Source: Tolypocladium sp. Sup5 PDA-1 (Eukaryota; Ascomycota; Sordariomycetes; Hypocreales; Ophiocordycipitaceae). Taken from it: DNA of 64,000 nucleotides. Location of the stretch: the NCBI GenBank assembly GCA_000750105.3, contig JPHH03000038.1:1-64000 (forward strand), written 5' to 3'. The translations under genes were made by a program, and so were the position numbers. This document shows, piece by piece, positions 20,840 through 31,255 of the stretch. The notes under the pieces are model-generated. The model searched no databases. It saw nothing but the letters and a program-made list of their open reading frames with translations, and was not told the DNA's origin. The number at the start of each line of letters is the position of its first letter. Position 1 is the stretch's first letter.

Positions 20840-21716
20840 CGCTGCAAGATAGCGGCGCCTTTGAGGATTTCGTGGCTGGCTCGTGAAGATAGTGGGGAGA
20901 CTGTATCAGGTCAGTATACGTCTGCCTGTTAGCTTGAACAACTCTTTTCAATCACGCTGTTGCCTCACCTTCAAAGTAGATCAGTAAAATGTCAAGGCAA
21001 GTCGGCTGTTAGAGAACCGTCTGTCTACGTACCCGGGAGACTGACCTGCGCTCCAAGCACTGACATGAAAGGCTTCCGCCACTCCGAGTAAGGGTCCAGC
21101 CACCGGAGGAAAAAAGCTGCATACAGAAACATGTTCCGGCAAGGGTGTTATACGCAGGGAGTCGTCAATGGAGAATTAGCCAAAAGCACGCATTTACTCT
21201 TGTCCAAATGGCATGGGTGTGAATGCGTCGTGTTGCCATCCTTTGAAGCCAAAACAGGCTATGATCTCAGGAATATAACAACACAACACCTAGTGTTCGG
21301 ACACTAAGTTCTACCTAGCGGCAGTTCGTTCCATATTGGCCATTGTTGGCTTTTGCCACAGTTTCTTTTGTCACCACTTCGCGGCGTACTTTGAACCATC
21401 TTACTGAGAGGTGGCAAGTAGGAAGGAACGTCTGCATTGAGTAGAAACAATTTTACGTGTGGAACGGTACGTTATGTAACCTCGAAGGAGGAAGCAAACG
21501 TATAGAAACAATGAGAGCCTCGTCTTCAGCGATCACAATACCTATATGGAGACCCCAGATACTTTATTTCCAGAAGCTCGTAACTGTATGCCAGGCAAAC
21601 CCAAGTTAAGAAACCACCAGGACCAACTCTGTCCTTGCTTTAGCCTAGAAATGAGTTAATATTAGATGTGATGAAGCAACAGTCTTGTTTACAGTCGGAG
21701 TAATTCCCTGTGATAT
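20840..21716. other. AT-richer intergenic stretch
   Basis: I see no gene. I looked for an NB-ARC P-loop upstream of the TPR gene on the minus strand and found none. Base composition shifts here from GC-rich to AT-rich. Confidence 0.5.
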
Positions 21717-22580
21717 CTATGCAGACAAGATAGCCTGCTGTGCCTTGATGAGGCTGGCAACTGGGTTTCCACTGCACGGAGAAATAATAAAGACCGCCGC
21801 TGGCATCAGAGAAGAGCTGAAAAAGGGTTGAATTATCTTTGTGTAAGGTTGAATTCTTCTGAATTGTGCAAAACGCTGTTGAAAGGTTTGTTGAGCCTTC
21901 TGGTCATCTTTCTTCCTGTTGCCGTCACTGTAAATAGGCTCGTCCATTTGCCCTGAGGGTGTTGAAGCGGCTGTTTGCGTCGAAGATGAACTGGAACGAG
22001 CCGTCACTGATACGGTTTGCGTCGAAAACGCGTCCTTGTCCGTTGTAGTAGCATACTGGCTGGGCTGGGTCGTTGAATTCGACAAAAAGAATGGAAAAGA
22101 AGAACGAGATGACAAGCTGAGTATTTCCGGCACGGTAGACTTGCTAGATGCTCCTAAAGCTGATTGGGAGCTAGATGACTTTGTGTAGTCTTGCGTTTCT
22201 CCGATCGCGTTTCGGTCTCTGGTGCGGGAGATTGCGTGAAACTTTGAGTTATAGGGACAATGTGTTTGATACGCTGTCCCTTGCCCGGGGAATTCGAGAA
22301 ATAGTGTACAGTTATTAGTCGTCTTCCAAAACGCTCGCGATGCGACAGGATTATGAGGTACGGTGAACATCTGTCCAGGTAAATATAACCAAGCTTCTTT
22401 ATCTGGGGGTTCTTTTCACGATGTCATCTTCAATTTTCACGATGTCGTTCTCAGACTTGCTAAGGTATTTGCTGCCTCCCAGATGATTTGCTGTTCAGCA
22501 ACTCTCCAGAGGCCAATACGAGAGTCCCAGTCGCATGCACGCGCTGGAAGAACGTAAAGTAGAACATACAGGGATATCAT
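21717..22580 (-). CDS. Putative secreted, Ser/Thr-rich protein (two exons)
   Basis: Exon 2 (21717-22411) is a long open frame. Reading it upstream gives DKEAWLYLPGQMFTVPHN in phase with a first exon at 22457-22580 across a 45-nt GT...AG interval (22412-22456). Together they make 272 aa. The predicted start MISLYVLLYVLPARA looks like a signal peptide with cleavage before CDWDSRIGLW. A Cys- and aromatic-containing ectodomain of about 100 residues is followed by a Ser/Thr-rich region (many S/T runs) typical of O-glycosylated fungal surface proteins, then a polar end without a clear membrane anchor. I recognise no family. The 5' splice site is non-consensus (GTCTGA), so exon 1 is tentative; exon 2 is firmer. 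It lies on the same strand as the chitinase, 0.9 kb downstream of it. Confidence 0.5.
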
Positions 22581-23457
22581 GCTCGAGTTAAGCTGGCCTC
22601 TCCATGTCTCGAACAGAACGTTGGACGACACTTCAATTACGGCGGACTAAGTAAGCAGAAGAGGGCATGTACATGAAGTATTAACTCACTGGAGGTCTCA
22701 ATCGGCTTTCTGAAATGAGAAGGGTGATTAGAGGTGCCAAATGTGGATGCGTAAATCATGGGACGGGACGAGTGGCTGATGCTAGTTATGCAATATGCCG
22801 ATGTACATATCATCGAAGTTGCAGACTATCAAAGCCACCAACACGAGTGGTGTATTCGGCGCTATTCGCTTGGACAATCAAAACGAGTGGCTCCTACTCC
22901 CACCAAACCGACGGGCCCATAGGGTCAGACGCTTAACAAGTTGTCCATTCTCAGATTCCCAGTGAAGACCAGGGCATAATAACGGAGGCGAATGGCGAGG
23001 GTACCGGGATGCGGCGTGCCTCCTCGTCCAAAGTTATGGAGGTAGAGATGCAGTGTATCTGACAGAGACTCTGCGAGAGTAGAGTTAATGCCACTACCTT
23101 GAGGATTCAACGGCTGATGAGACTGGTTGACCGAAAGGCGACTGTGTGACCAGCCCAAATCAAAGCATAAGTAAAACAGTTACGATCTTCTTTTGGTAGG
23201 GAGGATACAGAGCGTATATCCTCACGAATCATAGTTAGGGTCCTGTTCCCGTAGGTATATACACTGCACCGTCTGACTGAGATAAACACGTTAGGCGGCA
23301 GTTGCTCTTCTCCTGAAACAGCCAACTGCTAGCCAGTGTCTGTATTTCTAGTTCAATATGATAACAATGCACCTCTGATTCTATCGAATCCAGTTTGTTC
23401 TTGGGCCGTGTCTACGTCAAACCGTGACTAGCAATATCCATCCTTTGACTTTCGATC
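22581..23457. other. No supported gene
   Basis: Two short minus ORFs (23325-23107 and 23158-22925) could be exons of a small gene, but no convincing splice pair joins them. The rest is AT-rich and probably holds the chitinase 3' UTR. Confidence 0.4.
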
Positions 23458-24885
23458 TCAGCTCAAACCGTTTCTGATGTTGTCGAATTGAGAATCAGAG
23501 TAATTAAGGTAGTTTAGCGTTTCATCGATGTTTGCCAAGGTCTTGTAGCTCGTGCTTATAAGTGAATCCGCGCCTTTCCTGTCTCCCGCTGCCTCCCAAA
23601 ACATGCTGCCGCCAAGACTCAATTCTTTCAAGTAAGAGACTTTGGCAAGAGTTGTTTTTGATGTATCAAATGAGATGAGCTCCTGGGTGTTTTGGTCGTA
23701 GCTATAGTATGCCTTTGCATCTCGGTCGTACTGAACCGTAGCGCCGGCCCTTGGTAGGTCTTTGTAGTCCCATACTCCAGCCTCCCAACTGCCGCCGCCC
23801 ACGCCAAGAAACGGCAGGCCAAGGCCGGCTGTCTGCTCGAAAGAGCGACCGTAAAGAGGCATGCCGAGAATAATTTTGTTAGCCGGAATACCTCCACTGA
23901 CGTAAGCTTGTACAGCACCTGTGGCGCTGTAAGGAGTAGCATTGGGGTTATTGGGGTTAGGAGACAGATTGGCAGCATGTCCACTGTAGTGGCTGAACCC
24001 GCCAGCGAAGTCATAGCCCATTATGTTGACGTAGTCCAAGAGCTTACCCAGTTTATCCATTTGTAAAATCTGGTAGTGCTCTGGCCCGGCAGGGGCCGCA
24101 ATGGAAAGCAGGAATCGATGACCCTGTGCAGACCGATCTGCGTACAAGTCCAGCTCCTTCCTCACAGCCTGGATTAGAAGTACCATATCGCCGGCCTGCT
24201 TGCTATCTTTTGGATACTCCCAGTCGATGTCAATGCCGTCAAATCCCCAGTTTTTCATGTAGGAAACCGCAGTTGTGGCGAAAGTTCCTCGGCCGCTCTC
24301 CGAGCTCGCGACAGCGGCAAAGTTGGTCGACCAACTCCATCCGCCAATAGACAACATAACCTTCAATTTGCGGTACTTCTTTTTCAACAGGAAAAGCTGC
24401 TTAACACATCCATATGCGTTTTTTCCGGTGTCAGTCGGTACTAATATGAATGAGTTTAGTATTGCCCAAGACCAATGTTCATTAACTCGTACAGTCATCG
24501 GGATAGCGCTTCTCAATATCGGCATACGTGTCACCGGAGTAGCTTGAGACAGTGAGCATATGCATGCATTACGAGTAGGATGGCAACAAGTTTCGGACTT
24601 ACACAGTTCCATCAGCACGAAGATTCAGGAAGGCATAGAGGACGTGGGAGATCTCATGGGCGGGAAGATCCAAGGGTTGGTAGTTTCGACCATATATGCC
24701 CCTGAGATACTGTCAGAGACGTTTTTGACCATGCTTGGGTGTGCCATTGGCTCGTTCACAAACCAGTTAGTGAAATAGACCGCATTGACATAACCTTCGT
24801 TGTCACTACCCGGCATCACCGCTAGACCAAGAGTGGTTTGCAACGAGGCGAGCAGTGCGACAGACTTTGTGAGTGAAAGAAACAT
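23458..24885 (-). CDS. Family-18 endochitinase, Chit42/Ech42 type
   Basis: Four exons give 417 codons in phase: 24764-24885, 24603-24701, 24493-24542 and 23458-24440, with introns of 62, 60 and 52 nt. The last intron (GTACGA..TATTAG) restores the frame but its sites are weaker. The protein starts MFLSLTKSVALLASLQTTLG, a signal peptide. GYVNAVYFTNWGIYGRNYQP and HVLYAFLNLRADGTV follow, then the substrate-site motif SIGGWSWSTNF and the catalytic DGIDIDWEYP (DxxDxDxE intact, Glu as proton donor). MGYDFAGGFS, GMPLYGRSFE and GGSMFWEA close the GH18 TIM barrel. Length and motif order match the ~420-aa secreted fungal endochitinases that hydrolyse chitin beta-1,4 links in wall turnover, mycoparasitism or insect infection. 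No chitin-binding module follows. It appears intact, in contrast to most neighbours. Confidence 0.93.
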
Positions 24886-25791
24886 GGTTAGGGACGTTGA
24901 AGAACAGTCAATGCGTGCAACACTTAAGATGTAGTTCTTGAAATTAGCAAAAATTAGTTGAAGAGTACGTAAAGGGTGTATATCGGCCCTTTTGTAAAGC
25001 AGCTAATTCCAGTGGCGCAAGCTGCGAGGTAGGCATTGGCCCTTCCCGCAGCATGATTATTTGAAAACTCTTACAGTACATGCTCGGCTTTTTGATGGTT
25101 TATATTTACTGTATTAGAACTTATTGTGCCGTTTTGGCGATACTAAAGCTGCACTGCGACGTCTGGTACATATCACTCTGTTCGAGCTGTTTCTGTATTG
25201 CTAGTATGCACAATCGGCTGAAGATTATGGAACGAGCATCTCACGTTTATCTCTGTGAGACAAAGGAGAACGTATCAAGCCATATGACAAGTACAACGTC
25301 AAGGCAGCAAAGACACGACACCACACCAGAAGAGCCGACCAGTGAATAACCAATGAGAATATTAATTCCAATGTGTGCTACAGTATATACTGCAGTCAGT
25401 AAAATTGAACATTCTGTCCCTAAGCCATGAAGAAAAACTCCTAACCTAAGATATCGTTTGTTCACTTAGTGGAGTCTTGTACTTTCAAGCAGTTGTACAA
25501 ACGAGAACAGGAGCTTGTTGCTTTTTCGATGATTAGCTTCGAATCTACATAACCCCGACTTGCGGCGATATCAGCGCCTCGCGTACGCCTTGAGTGAGCA
25601 ATGCTTCGTTTCTCAGTCATCTGCATCCAAATCTTTGATTCGTTTTCTAAGACTTCACACTATTTCACTCTACACGAGGAATCAGCAGAAGATTTTGCAG
25701 CAAATGACCTGAGAATAGCACAGAATACATTCGCAGACTCAAAAGCATAGAATAAGTACGCATACAATCTTAGTGTGCCTTAATTGCGCAG
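24886..25791. other. AT-rich intergenic region, including the chitinase promoter
   Basis: No supported gene. Sequence directly above 24885 is the likely promoter and leader of the chitinase. A plus ORF at 25080-25349 lacks any motif. Confidence 0.5.
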
Positions 25792-26340
25792 TTACAAGTC
25801 TGCTCTAGCCACTATATCTTGAGCACTGCATGGTTCTTGTCGTTCCCATTCTTCCAGCGCGGTTCTCGGCTCTAGTCTCCTTCTTTTGACTTGTGATGTC
25901 TCCACCGCTCCAATTGTATGCAACGCCTCATTCGATGATTCCGGCAGTCCTGCCAAATCGTCTGCTTGCCAATTTGTGAACGAGGAACCTGGCAGCCTCC
26001 AGCAGCTAAAGGGCTGTTCAGACCTCGACTGCATTTGGAAGCCTTCCAACAAAGAAATATGTTCTTCTTGACGGCGTATCATTTGTTGCTGCATCTCGAG
26101 TCTGGCAGAATCGTCCTTGTTTTGCTTACGCAGCTCCTCTGCCGCTTCTTGCAGTCGTTTGTTATCCTCAGATAGCTCTCTAGCGGTCTCTTGATGCTTT
26201 AGAATGCGAGAACTGCACCCCTGCAAGATGGCAAGAAAGTATTGTATATGTTGCGACGATTCGAACGACTGGGGAATTGACATCGTTGAGGCTGCTGTCT
26301 CCGTAACATTCCTGGCAAGATTGGCAACGATACCTCCCAT
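25792..26340 (-). CDS. Hypothetical coiled-coil nuclear protein
   Basis: The frame gives 182 aa from the ATG at 26340; it stays open slightly further 5' without another ATG, so an upstream exon is possible. Residues about 45-100 are a heptad-rich coiled coil (HQETARELSEDNKRLQEAAE, EELRKQNKDD, QQQMIRRQEEHISLLEGFQ). A basic VKRRRLE near residue 155 could be a nuclear localisation signal. There is no signal peptide or enzyme motif. The arrangement, a coiled coil plus a basic patch, recalls transcription-factor dimerisation regions, but no DNA-binding domain is seen. Function is unknown. Confidence 0.5.
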   Translation of the reverse strand: MGGIVANLARNVTETAASTMSIPQSFESSQHIQYFLAILQGCSSRILKHQETARELSEDNKRLQEAAEELRKQNKDDSARLEMQQQMIRRQEEHISLLEGFQMQSRSEQPFSCWRLPGSSFTNWQADDLAGLPESSNEALHTIGAVETSQVKRRRLEPRTALEEWERQEPCSAQDIVARADL

Positions 26341-27149
26341 TTTATACAACAGGGTAGCATATGAGTCTCTTACAGCCAGATTTAGCGGCAGTTATGTCGC
26401 AAAAAGTTGCGTTGAACTCGGAGCTCTCACAGCAAGGATCGGCTACCTGCGGTCGGTCCCTACCGTATCCGCACATTTGTCGAATTTCAGTTGGTATCTT
26501 CGGCAGTAAGGGTTGGAATTAGATAGATATGGCACTCGAGGGTATTGAGGTGACGTCTGGTAGCACAAGCTTTGAGGAAGAGTGACTCGCTATCCTCTGT
26601 GTCCAACAGGGTTTTTTGCAGATAACCCTCACAGTATCGTATTGCTGGTTTAACTTACGTACATTACAATCTAATGCTAATCCTTCTTCGGCAAGGGTTG
26701 ATAGAGAGAGTAAGCGATATCCCTGACAACGTCACGTAACTTGAGTGAGACTCTACTTATGGTTGTTCGACTACGTGCTGTCTGAACTTACCAATGAACT
26801 GTAAGAACCCTTCCAAAATACGTAGAAGATATTCTACGATGGAATATCGAGTAATTGGCTTGAACCTTGAGCCACCCTCAGACACTCCCTATATATGCCA
26901 TATCACCATAGTATACTTTAATTTGAACTACGACAAGTTCATGTAAGGATTGGACCATATATTCTCAAAAGTTGTTGAGCGGAAAGGAATGAACGTCAAG
27001 TCGTCAATAAATTACGAGATACGCGCTATGATGGTTTTGAAGTATCCAGCCAGTTCAGCTCGAGTTGTCAACTATGTCCATAAAACGGTCGTGATCTGCA
27101 TCGCGATACACAATATTCTGTTCAAGATCACTTTAAAAATGTAAATCAA
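26341..27149. other. AT-rich, no supported gene
   Basis: Only short ORFs occur (one of 64 codons at 26950-27144 on plus). None has a motif. Confidence 0.5.
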
Positions 27150-27760
27150 TTAAGCTGTCTTCCTCCTCACCGAGTTGGAAGCCTTTTTATATATCAAATA
27201 GATGACGAGGGGGAACAGGAGCCAATATCCCAAAGTTATTACGGCCTTGGCAGTCGTAATGGATTTTTGCAGAATCGATAGAGTAAAATTAAGCCCCGCT
27301 GAAGAGTTTAATAGAATAGAACTTGATCTGGTTGTCAGTTATGCCGAGCGATGACCAACTCATGGACTTACAAGGTTATTTGCCATAAAATCCAAACCCA
27401 GTTGTGTCGCCACATCCAACAAAGCGAAGATAATCCTAGTGTTGCAGCAAGGCAGAGAATTGAGGTGAAAATGCTCGATTGCAAAGTCGGCCTTGCGTTA
27501 AGGACAATATTCAGAAGCCTCTTAACCTCATTCAACAGGAAAGACGGACGGGTAGAAGCATATGTTGGTGACATAATGGCTGCCCATACACGCAACGCCT
27601 GGGAAAGACCATAACCAACGGCGGAGCGAGCCAAATGGCCGATGCTTCCACTCTCCAGCATCAACCTTTCTGATAAAGACGCAAAGAGGTGTTGAAAGCC
27701 TTCCTTTTCCGCTCCATCTTGCGACATATCCATACCGTGGGGCTTGCTATTGAGGCCCAT
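27150..27760 (-). CDS. Hypothetical small membrane protein (two exons)
   Basis: Exon 1 (27372-27760) and exon 2 (27150-27321) join over a 50-nt intron with GTAAGT, a CTGAC-like branch point and AAG, giving 186 aa in phase. The ATG at 27760 starts a polar N-terminal third with no signal peptide. Hydrophobic segments follow at about residues 95-118 (SIFTSILCLAATLGLSSLCW), 120-138 (WVWILWQITFSILLN) and 158-175 (ITLGYWLLFPLVIYLIY), and the protein ends with a basic SNSVRRKTA tail. I infer three membrane helices. I recognise no family. The intron and frame agreement support a real gene in the AT-rich island. Confidence 0.6.
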
Positions 27761-28771
27761 CGTGTAGCGTAGATCAAGTCTAAAACTCTCAGCAGATGAG
27801 CTGTGCTAAGAAAAGTGTACTGGGAATGAATCGACTACATATATATACTATCTATCTGTGTAGGAAGACAAGCGGCTGTGGGCTATGTGCGTAAATCATC
27901 TGAAGCTGCTGAAGGCTGTGTGTGCACATATGACCCTGAGTTGTGAAGCCCTGATTAGAAGGAATCAGCTCAATGAGATGTACTGTAATGCAGATCTTGA
28001 GTTTCACCAGTTTTGACTTGTAAATGGTGGGCCTGGTAAACCAGCGATGCAAAACAGCCACTTTTGGCCGGTGACAATTGAAGGCCATTTATGATGGACA
28101 AAGGCAGTATACGTACGGTAGTACTAGGAAGCAGACATTTTACTCTATAAATCCGCTTTGGGAGTCTTTAATCGGGCCCACATCGGTAGCGTCAACTTAC
28201 TGATAAGTCGGCAGCTTCACAACGTTGGCATCTTCGTGATCAGATGTCCTAAACTACGACTACGCACTCCAGAATCCTCTTTGTACAGTACGCCAGCTAT
28301 TACACTTATTCAATACTTTTCATTCTTTTATTCTCTAATATCCGCCACTCGGTCCTGCCCCCTCCTATCCTTCTCTATAACAGGGTTTACAACAAACATG
28401 TGCTCCTTCTCGGGTTTGTCGACTCCGCACCCACTGGCTGACCAAACACCCAACAACTAGGTACATTTCTCGTTGAAGCACCATAACTGAGTCTAATGGT
28501 GACTCAGGAGCCACGAAGTCAAGTTGATCAATCAGGCACTGCAACAAATTGAGTTGCCTCGGAGAACCGCCATTGGCCGATCTTCCATCAGACGAGATGT
28601 CCATCAAACTACACAAGACGACAGTGACGGGGATACGCGATACTACAAATAATGCATCACGAAACGTCCTAAGTACACTTGAACGTAAGAATACCTTCGA
28701 AAATCCTCGAAACATACCAATAATTGTAATATTCGACAGGTATAAGCTCCCCTCACGCTCGCGACTTCCTC
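27761..28771. other. Intergenic, AT-rich
   Basis: No supported gene. The last few hundred bases are the likely promoter of the Myb-like gene at 28772. Confidence 0.5.
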
Positions 28772-29467
28772 ATGCCTGGAAAACGCATTGACACTGGTTC
28801 CAATGAAAACCAATCCTTCAAACTGCCCAGCCTCTATGAATTCGACCAAGGTGTTCGGGCCCTGTCCAAGACTTGTCCGCCATGGCGTCCCTGGACACCT
28901 CCTGGAGGAGGACCTGCTTTTACAGGGCTGCCGCATCACGGCAACTATACAGCCCCAAAAGAGGACATTGAATTATTCATGACGCCCTCACCAATGCAGG
29001 CAACCGACAGCATGTCCAGTTTGAAATCGGCCGCCCAGGGCAGACATGTCAATCAGAGATATACAACCGAGGAAGGCGACTTCATTATCTACGCCTTTCA
29101 TGACAAGAAGCTCAGGTGGGAACACATAAAGCAAGAGTTTCACAACTTGTTTGGCAAGTCTCCTGAACGCACTGTTCAGGGTATCCAAGCTTGGTACTAC
29201 CGAATGAACCAGAGAATTCCTCTCTGGGACGAGGACGGCATGCTGTGCTTTGAGAATGAGTTTGACATTGAGCCCAAGTACTTCAGCACTAAACGTCGTG
29301 AATGGGGTAGCCAGGACAAATCCATGGAAGCTCTGGGCCTTGTACGGCGATTCCCTGAGAGAGCAATCCATTATCGCTGGGTGGATCCTGCTCTGAAGCA
29401 ACAGGCGCAAGACTGGGGTGAGTTGAGCCGAGTCAGGACCTCTCAATTGCAGCTTGATCGACGCTGA
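28772..29467 (+). CDS. Myb/SANT-like DNA-binding protein (putative)
   Basis: Single exon of 231 aa starting at ATG 28772. Residues about 96-150 read RYTTEEGDFIIYAFHDKKLR, WEHIKQEFHNLFGK, ERTVQGIQAWYYRMNQ. This is the layout of a Myb/SANT-type helix-turn-helix used in fungal accessory regulators (acidic start TxEE, W in helix 2, RTxxGIQAxYYRxN in the recognition helix). The C-terminal part (EPKYFSTKRREWGSQDKSM, RFPERAIHYRWVDPALKQQA) recurs in this family, as I recall it, and may be an effector or dimerisation region. No membrane or signal sequence is seen. The family suggests a transcription factor; targets are unknown. Confidence 0.62.
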   Translation: MPGKRIDTGSNENQSFKLPSLYEFDQGVRALSKTCPPWRPWTPPGGGPAFTGLPHHGNYTAPKEDIELFMTPSPMQATDSMSSLKSAAQGRHVNQRYTTEEGDFIIYAFHDKKLRWEHIKQEFHNLFGKSPERTVQGIQAWYYRMNQRIPLWDEDGMLCFENEFDIEPKYFSTKRREWGSQDKSMEALGLVRRFPERAIHYRWVDPALKQQAQDWGELSRVRTSQLQLDRR

Positions 29468-30772
29468 TTGGTGATAGCTACGAAGCGAACTATGCAATAC
29501 CGCAACCGCAAAGAACGAAAATGGGGGAAGGAGCGGGGGCAGCTAGGAGGATGACTGGCCCCCGGCCTCAACAGCGGTAGTTCATCTGCTTGACCCCGGC
29601 ATGAGGAGAATAAAATATTTCCAAGGTGTGGTAAGAGCGGAACAGTTCTCAGACGTACCAGCCACCGGAGAAAATATCCTTGCTCGGTATCTCGCATGGA
29701 CTTGCATCATTTCGGCAACGCGGCAAACGTAAGGCGGTTTGCTTCCGTCGAGGACCTGCTTGACGGATCGTTGTGCTGGTGGTGTTAGTAATGGTCGTTT
29801 CGATGGCCTACGTGCAAAAGACAGCCCAAACTCATGTCCCGTCGCGTACTAGTGCGCATTAGCACGGGAGAGCGAGCTAGATGTGGGTGTGCCGTTTCCC
29901 CACCGAGCTCTCAATTCCAGAGTACCGGGTCGAGCAGCTGAACGTGCAACGCAAGGTCAGGCTCCATGGCTGCCAAGGACCGGCCGTAACGCTTCGACTG
30001 ATATGGTTGAAGTAGGGGACGGGGGCAAGACGTGCTCAAGGGAGTGTGACGTTTTGTTCATGCCTTGTTCCACCATTGAAGAGAACAGATCATGAATGGC
30101 AAGGTCACTTGCGAAAATACGGATACTTGTGCCTCAAGATCCTGTGAGGATTGCAAGTGAACGAGCTGGTTGGGGGGCAAGCCAGTGAAAACCTTCACCT
30201 CTACTCCCACCATACAAAGCCAACGCCGCAGAAAAGTGTACATGGATCATTTGAGCCGCGGTTGAGTAGCAAGCGCAGCCAAGCGGTGCGAAGTGGATGA
30301 AAAAATGGGAGCTGATCGTTGTCGGATAACGCATAAACACCGCAGCGTCCAGCATTGAATCTAAGTGAGGCCGCCAACAGGGATGACGAGGCGTTGTCAT
30401 TGCACAGAACGGGTGTCCCATTGTATCGAACATGTGTAGCAGCTAACAGGATCCGGAAACGCTCCGCTCAGCTAGGCGGAACACATAATACCACGCATCT
30501 CTGTGGTAACGATTCAACCGTGGTGCTGCTATGCAGATGACACGACACACTGCGCGGAAACACTCTTGATTTCTCTGTTCTAAAGCATCAATCCAGTTGA
30601 GACACAGTAAGATTGCACCCGTGAAAACCCAAGTTTCTCGCCATAAATCATCGTTCGAGAGCTAGATCCATGAACTGCCTTCTCTCTGTACCCGTTTCCC
30701 GACAACTGAGATACTACCTTGCCATCAGAAAGCGCGCTCTAGTTGAAAGACAATATGACTGAGGCCCAGGAC
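29468..30772. other. No supported gene
   Basis: Mostly short overlapping ORFs. If the 30773-31255 exon belongs to a larger gene, a further minus-strand exon may lie near 30700-30730. Confidence 0.4.
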
Positions 30773-31255
30773 TTACCCGCGAATCTCCTCGTCAGAATGG
30801 CCTGTGTCCTCTGTGCAGATATGTTCAAAGCCAGCTCTACATACTAGGTTGATGAGACCGTCCCGTACTTGGATTTTCCTGTCTGCCTTGGTTGGTCCGG
30901 ATCCTCTACCGCAGCTAGACGTGCAGTCATACATTTCGACAAGCACGACCAAGCCGCCTACCTTGACATGACCGTGCAGAATCGCGATAAATCTGTGCCA
31001 CTCTTTATCGCCTCCAAAATCCGAATCCTGATTTATGTGGACAACAGCAACATCGGTGCGAAGCTCCTTTGGGACCTGAAACTTATAGCTATCCCCTAGC
31101 TTGCCCCCCCAGTCCCAGCTGGAGACAGACAATGGCTGAATTGTTTTTAAAATTTCCCTACCGACATTAGAGATTGAGCTCAAGGGTGAATGTGATGGAG
31201 CGCGCCAACCTCCTGGAACTTTGAAGCCCGGTGCCGAAGCTGCCGAACAAGTCAA
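30773..31255 (-). CDS. Possible SAM-dependent methyltransferase exon (partial)
   Basis: This minus frame of 160 codons lacks a good ATG and ends next to a strong donor site (GTAAGT at about 30775), so it is probably an internal exon. It reads TDVAVVHINQDSDF, EWHRFIAILHGHVKVGGLVV and LVEMYDC. This resembles motifs IV-V of class I methyltransferases, usually FDxIHxRxLxxSxxDWxxxLxxxxxxLKPGGxxExxE. The SAM-binding DxGxG motif is not present in this exon. Upstream, 31500-31297 has a short ATG-led frame that could be a first exon but I cannot join it. Identification is weak; it may also be decayed. Confidence 0.33.
   Translation of the reverse strand: MTCSAASAPGFKVPGGWRAPSHSPLSSISNVGREILKTIQPLSVSSWDWGGKLGDSYKFQVPKELRTDVAVVHINQDSDFGGDKEWHRFIAILHGHVKVGGLVVLVEMYDCTSSCGRGSGPTKADRKIQVRDGLINLVCRAGFEHICTEDTGHSDEEIRG

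Noticed and set aside
23940..23975. GGGGTTA-like words as interstitial telomere repeat
   Set aside because: They encode the Asn-Pro-rich loop of the chitinase and are not a repeated array.
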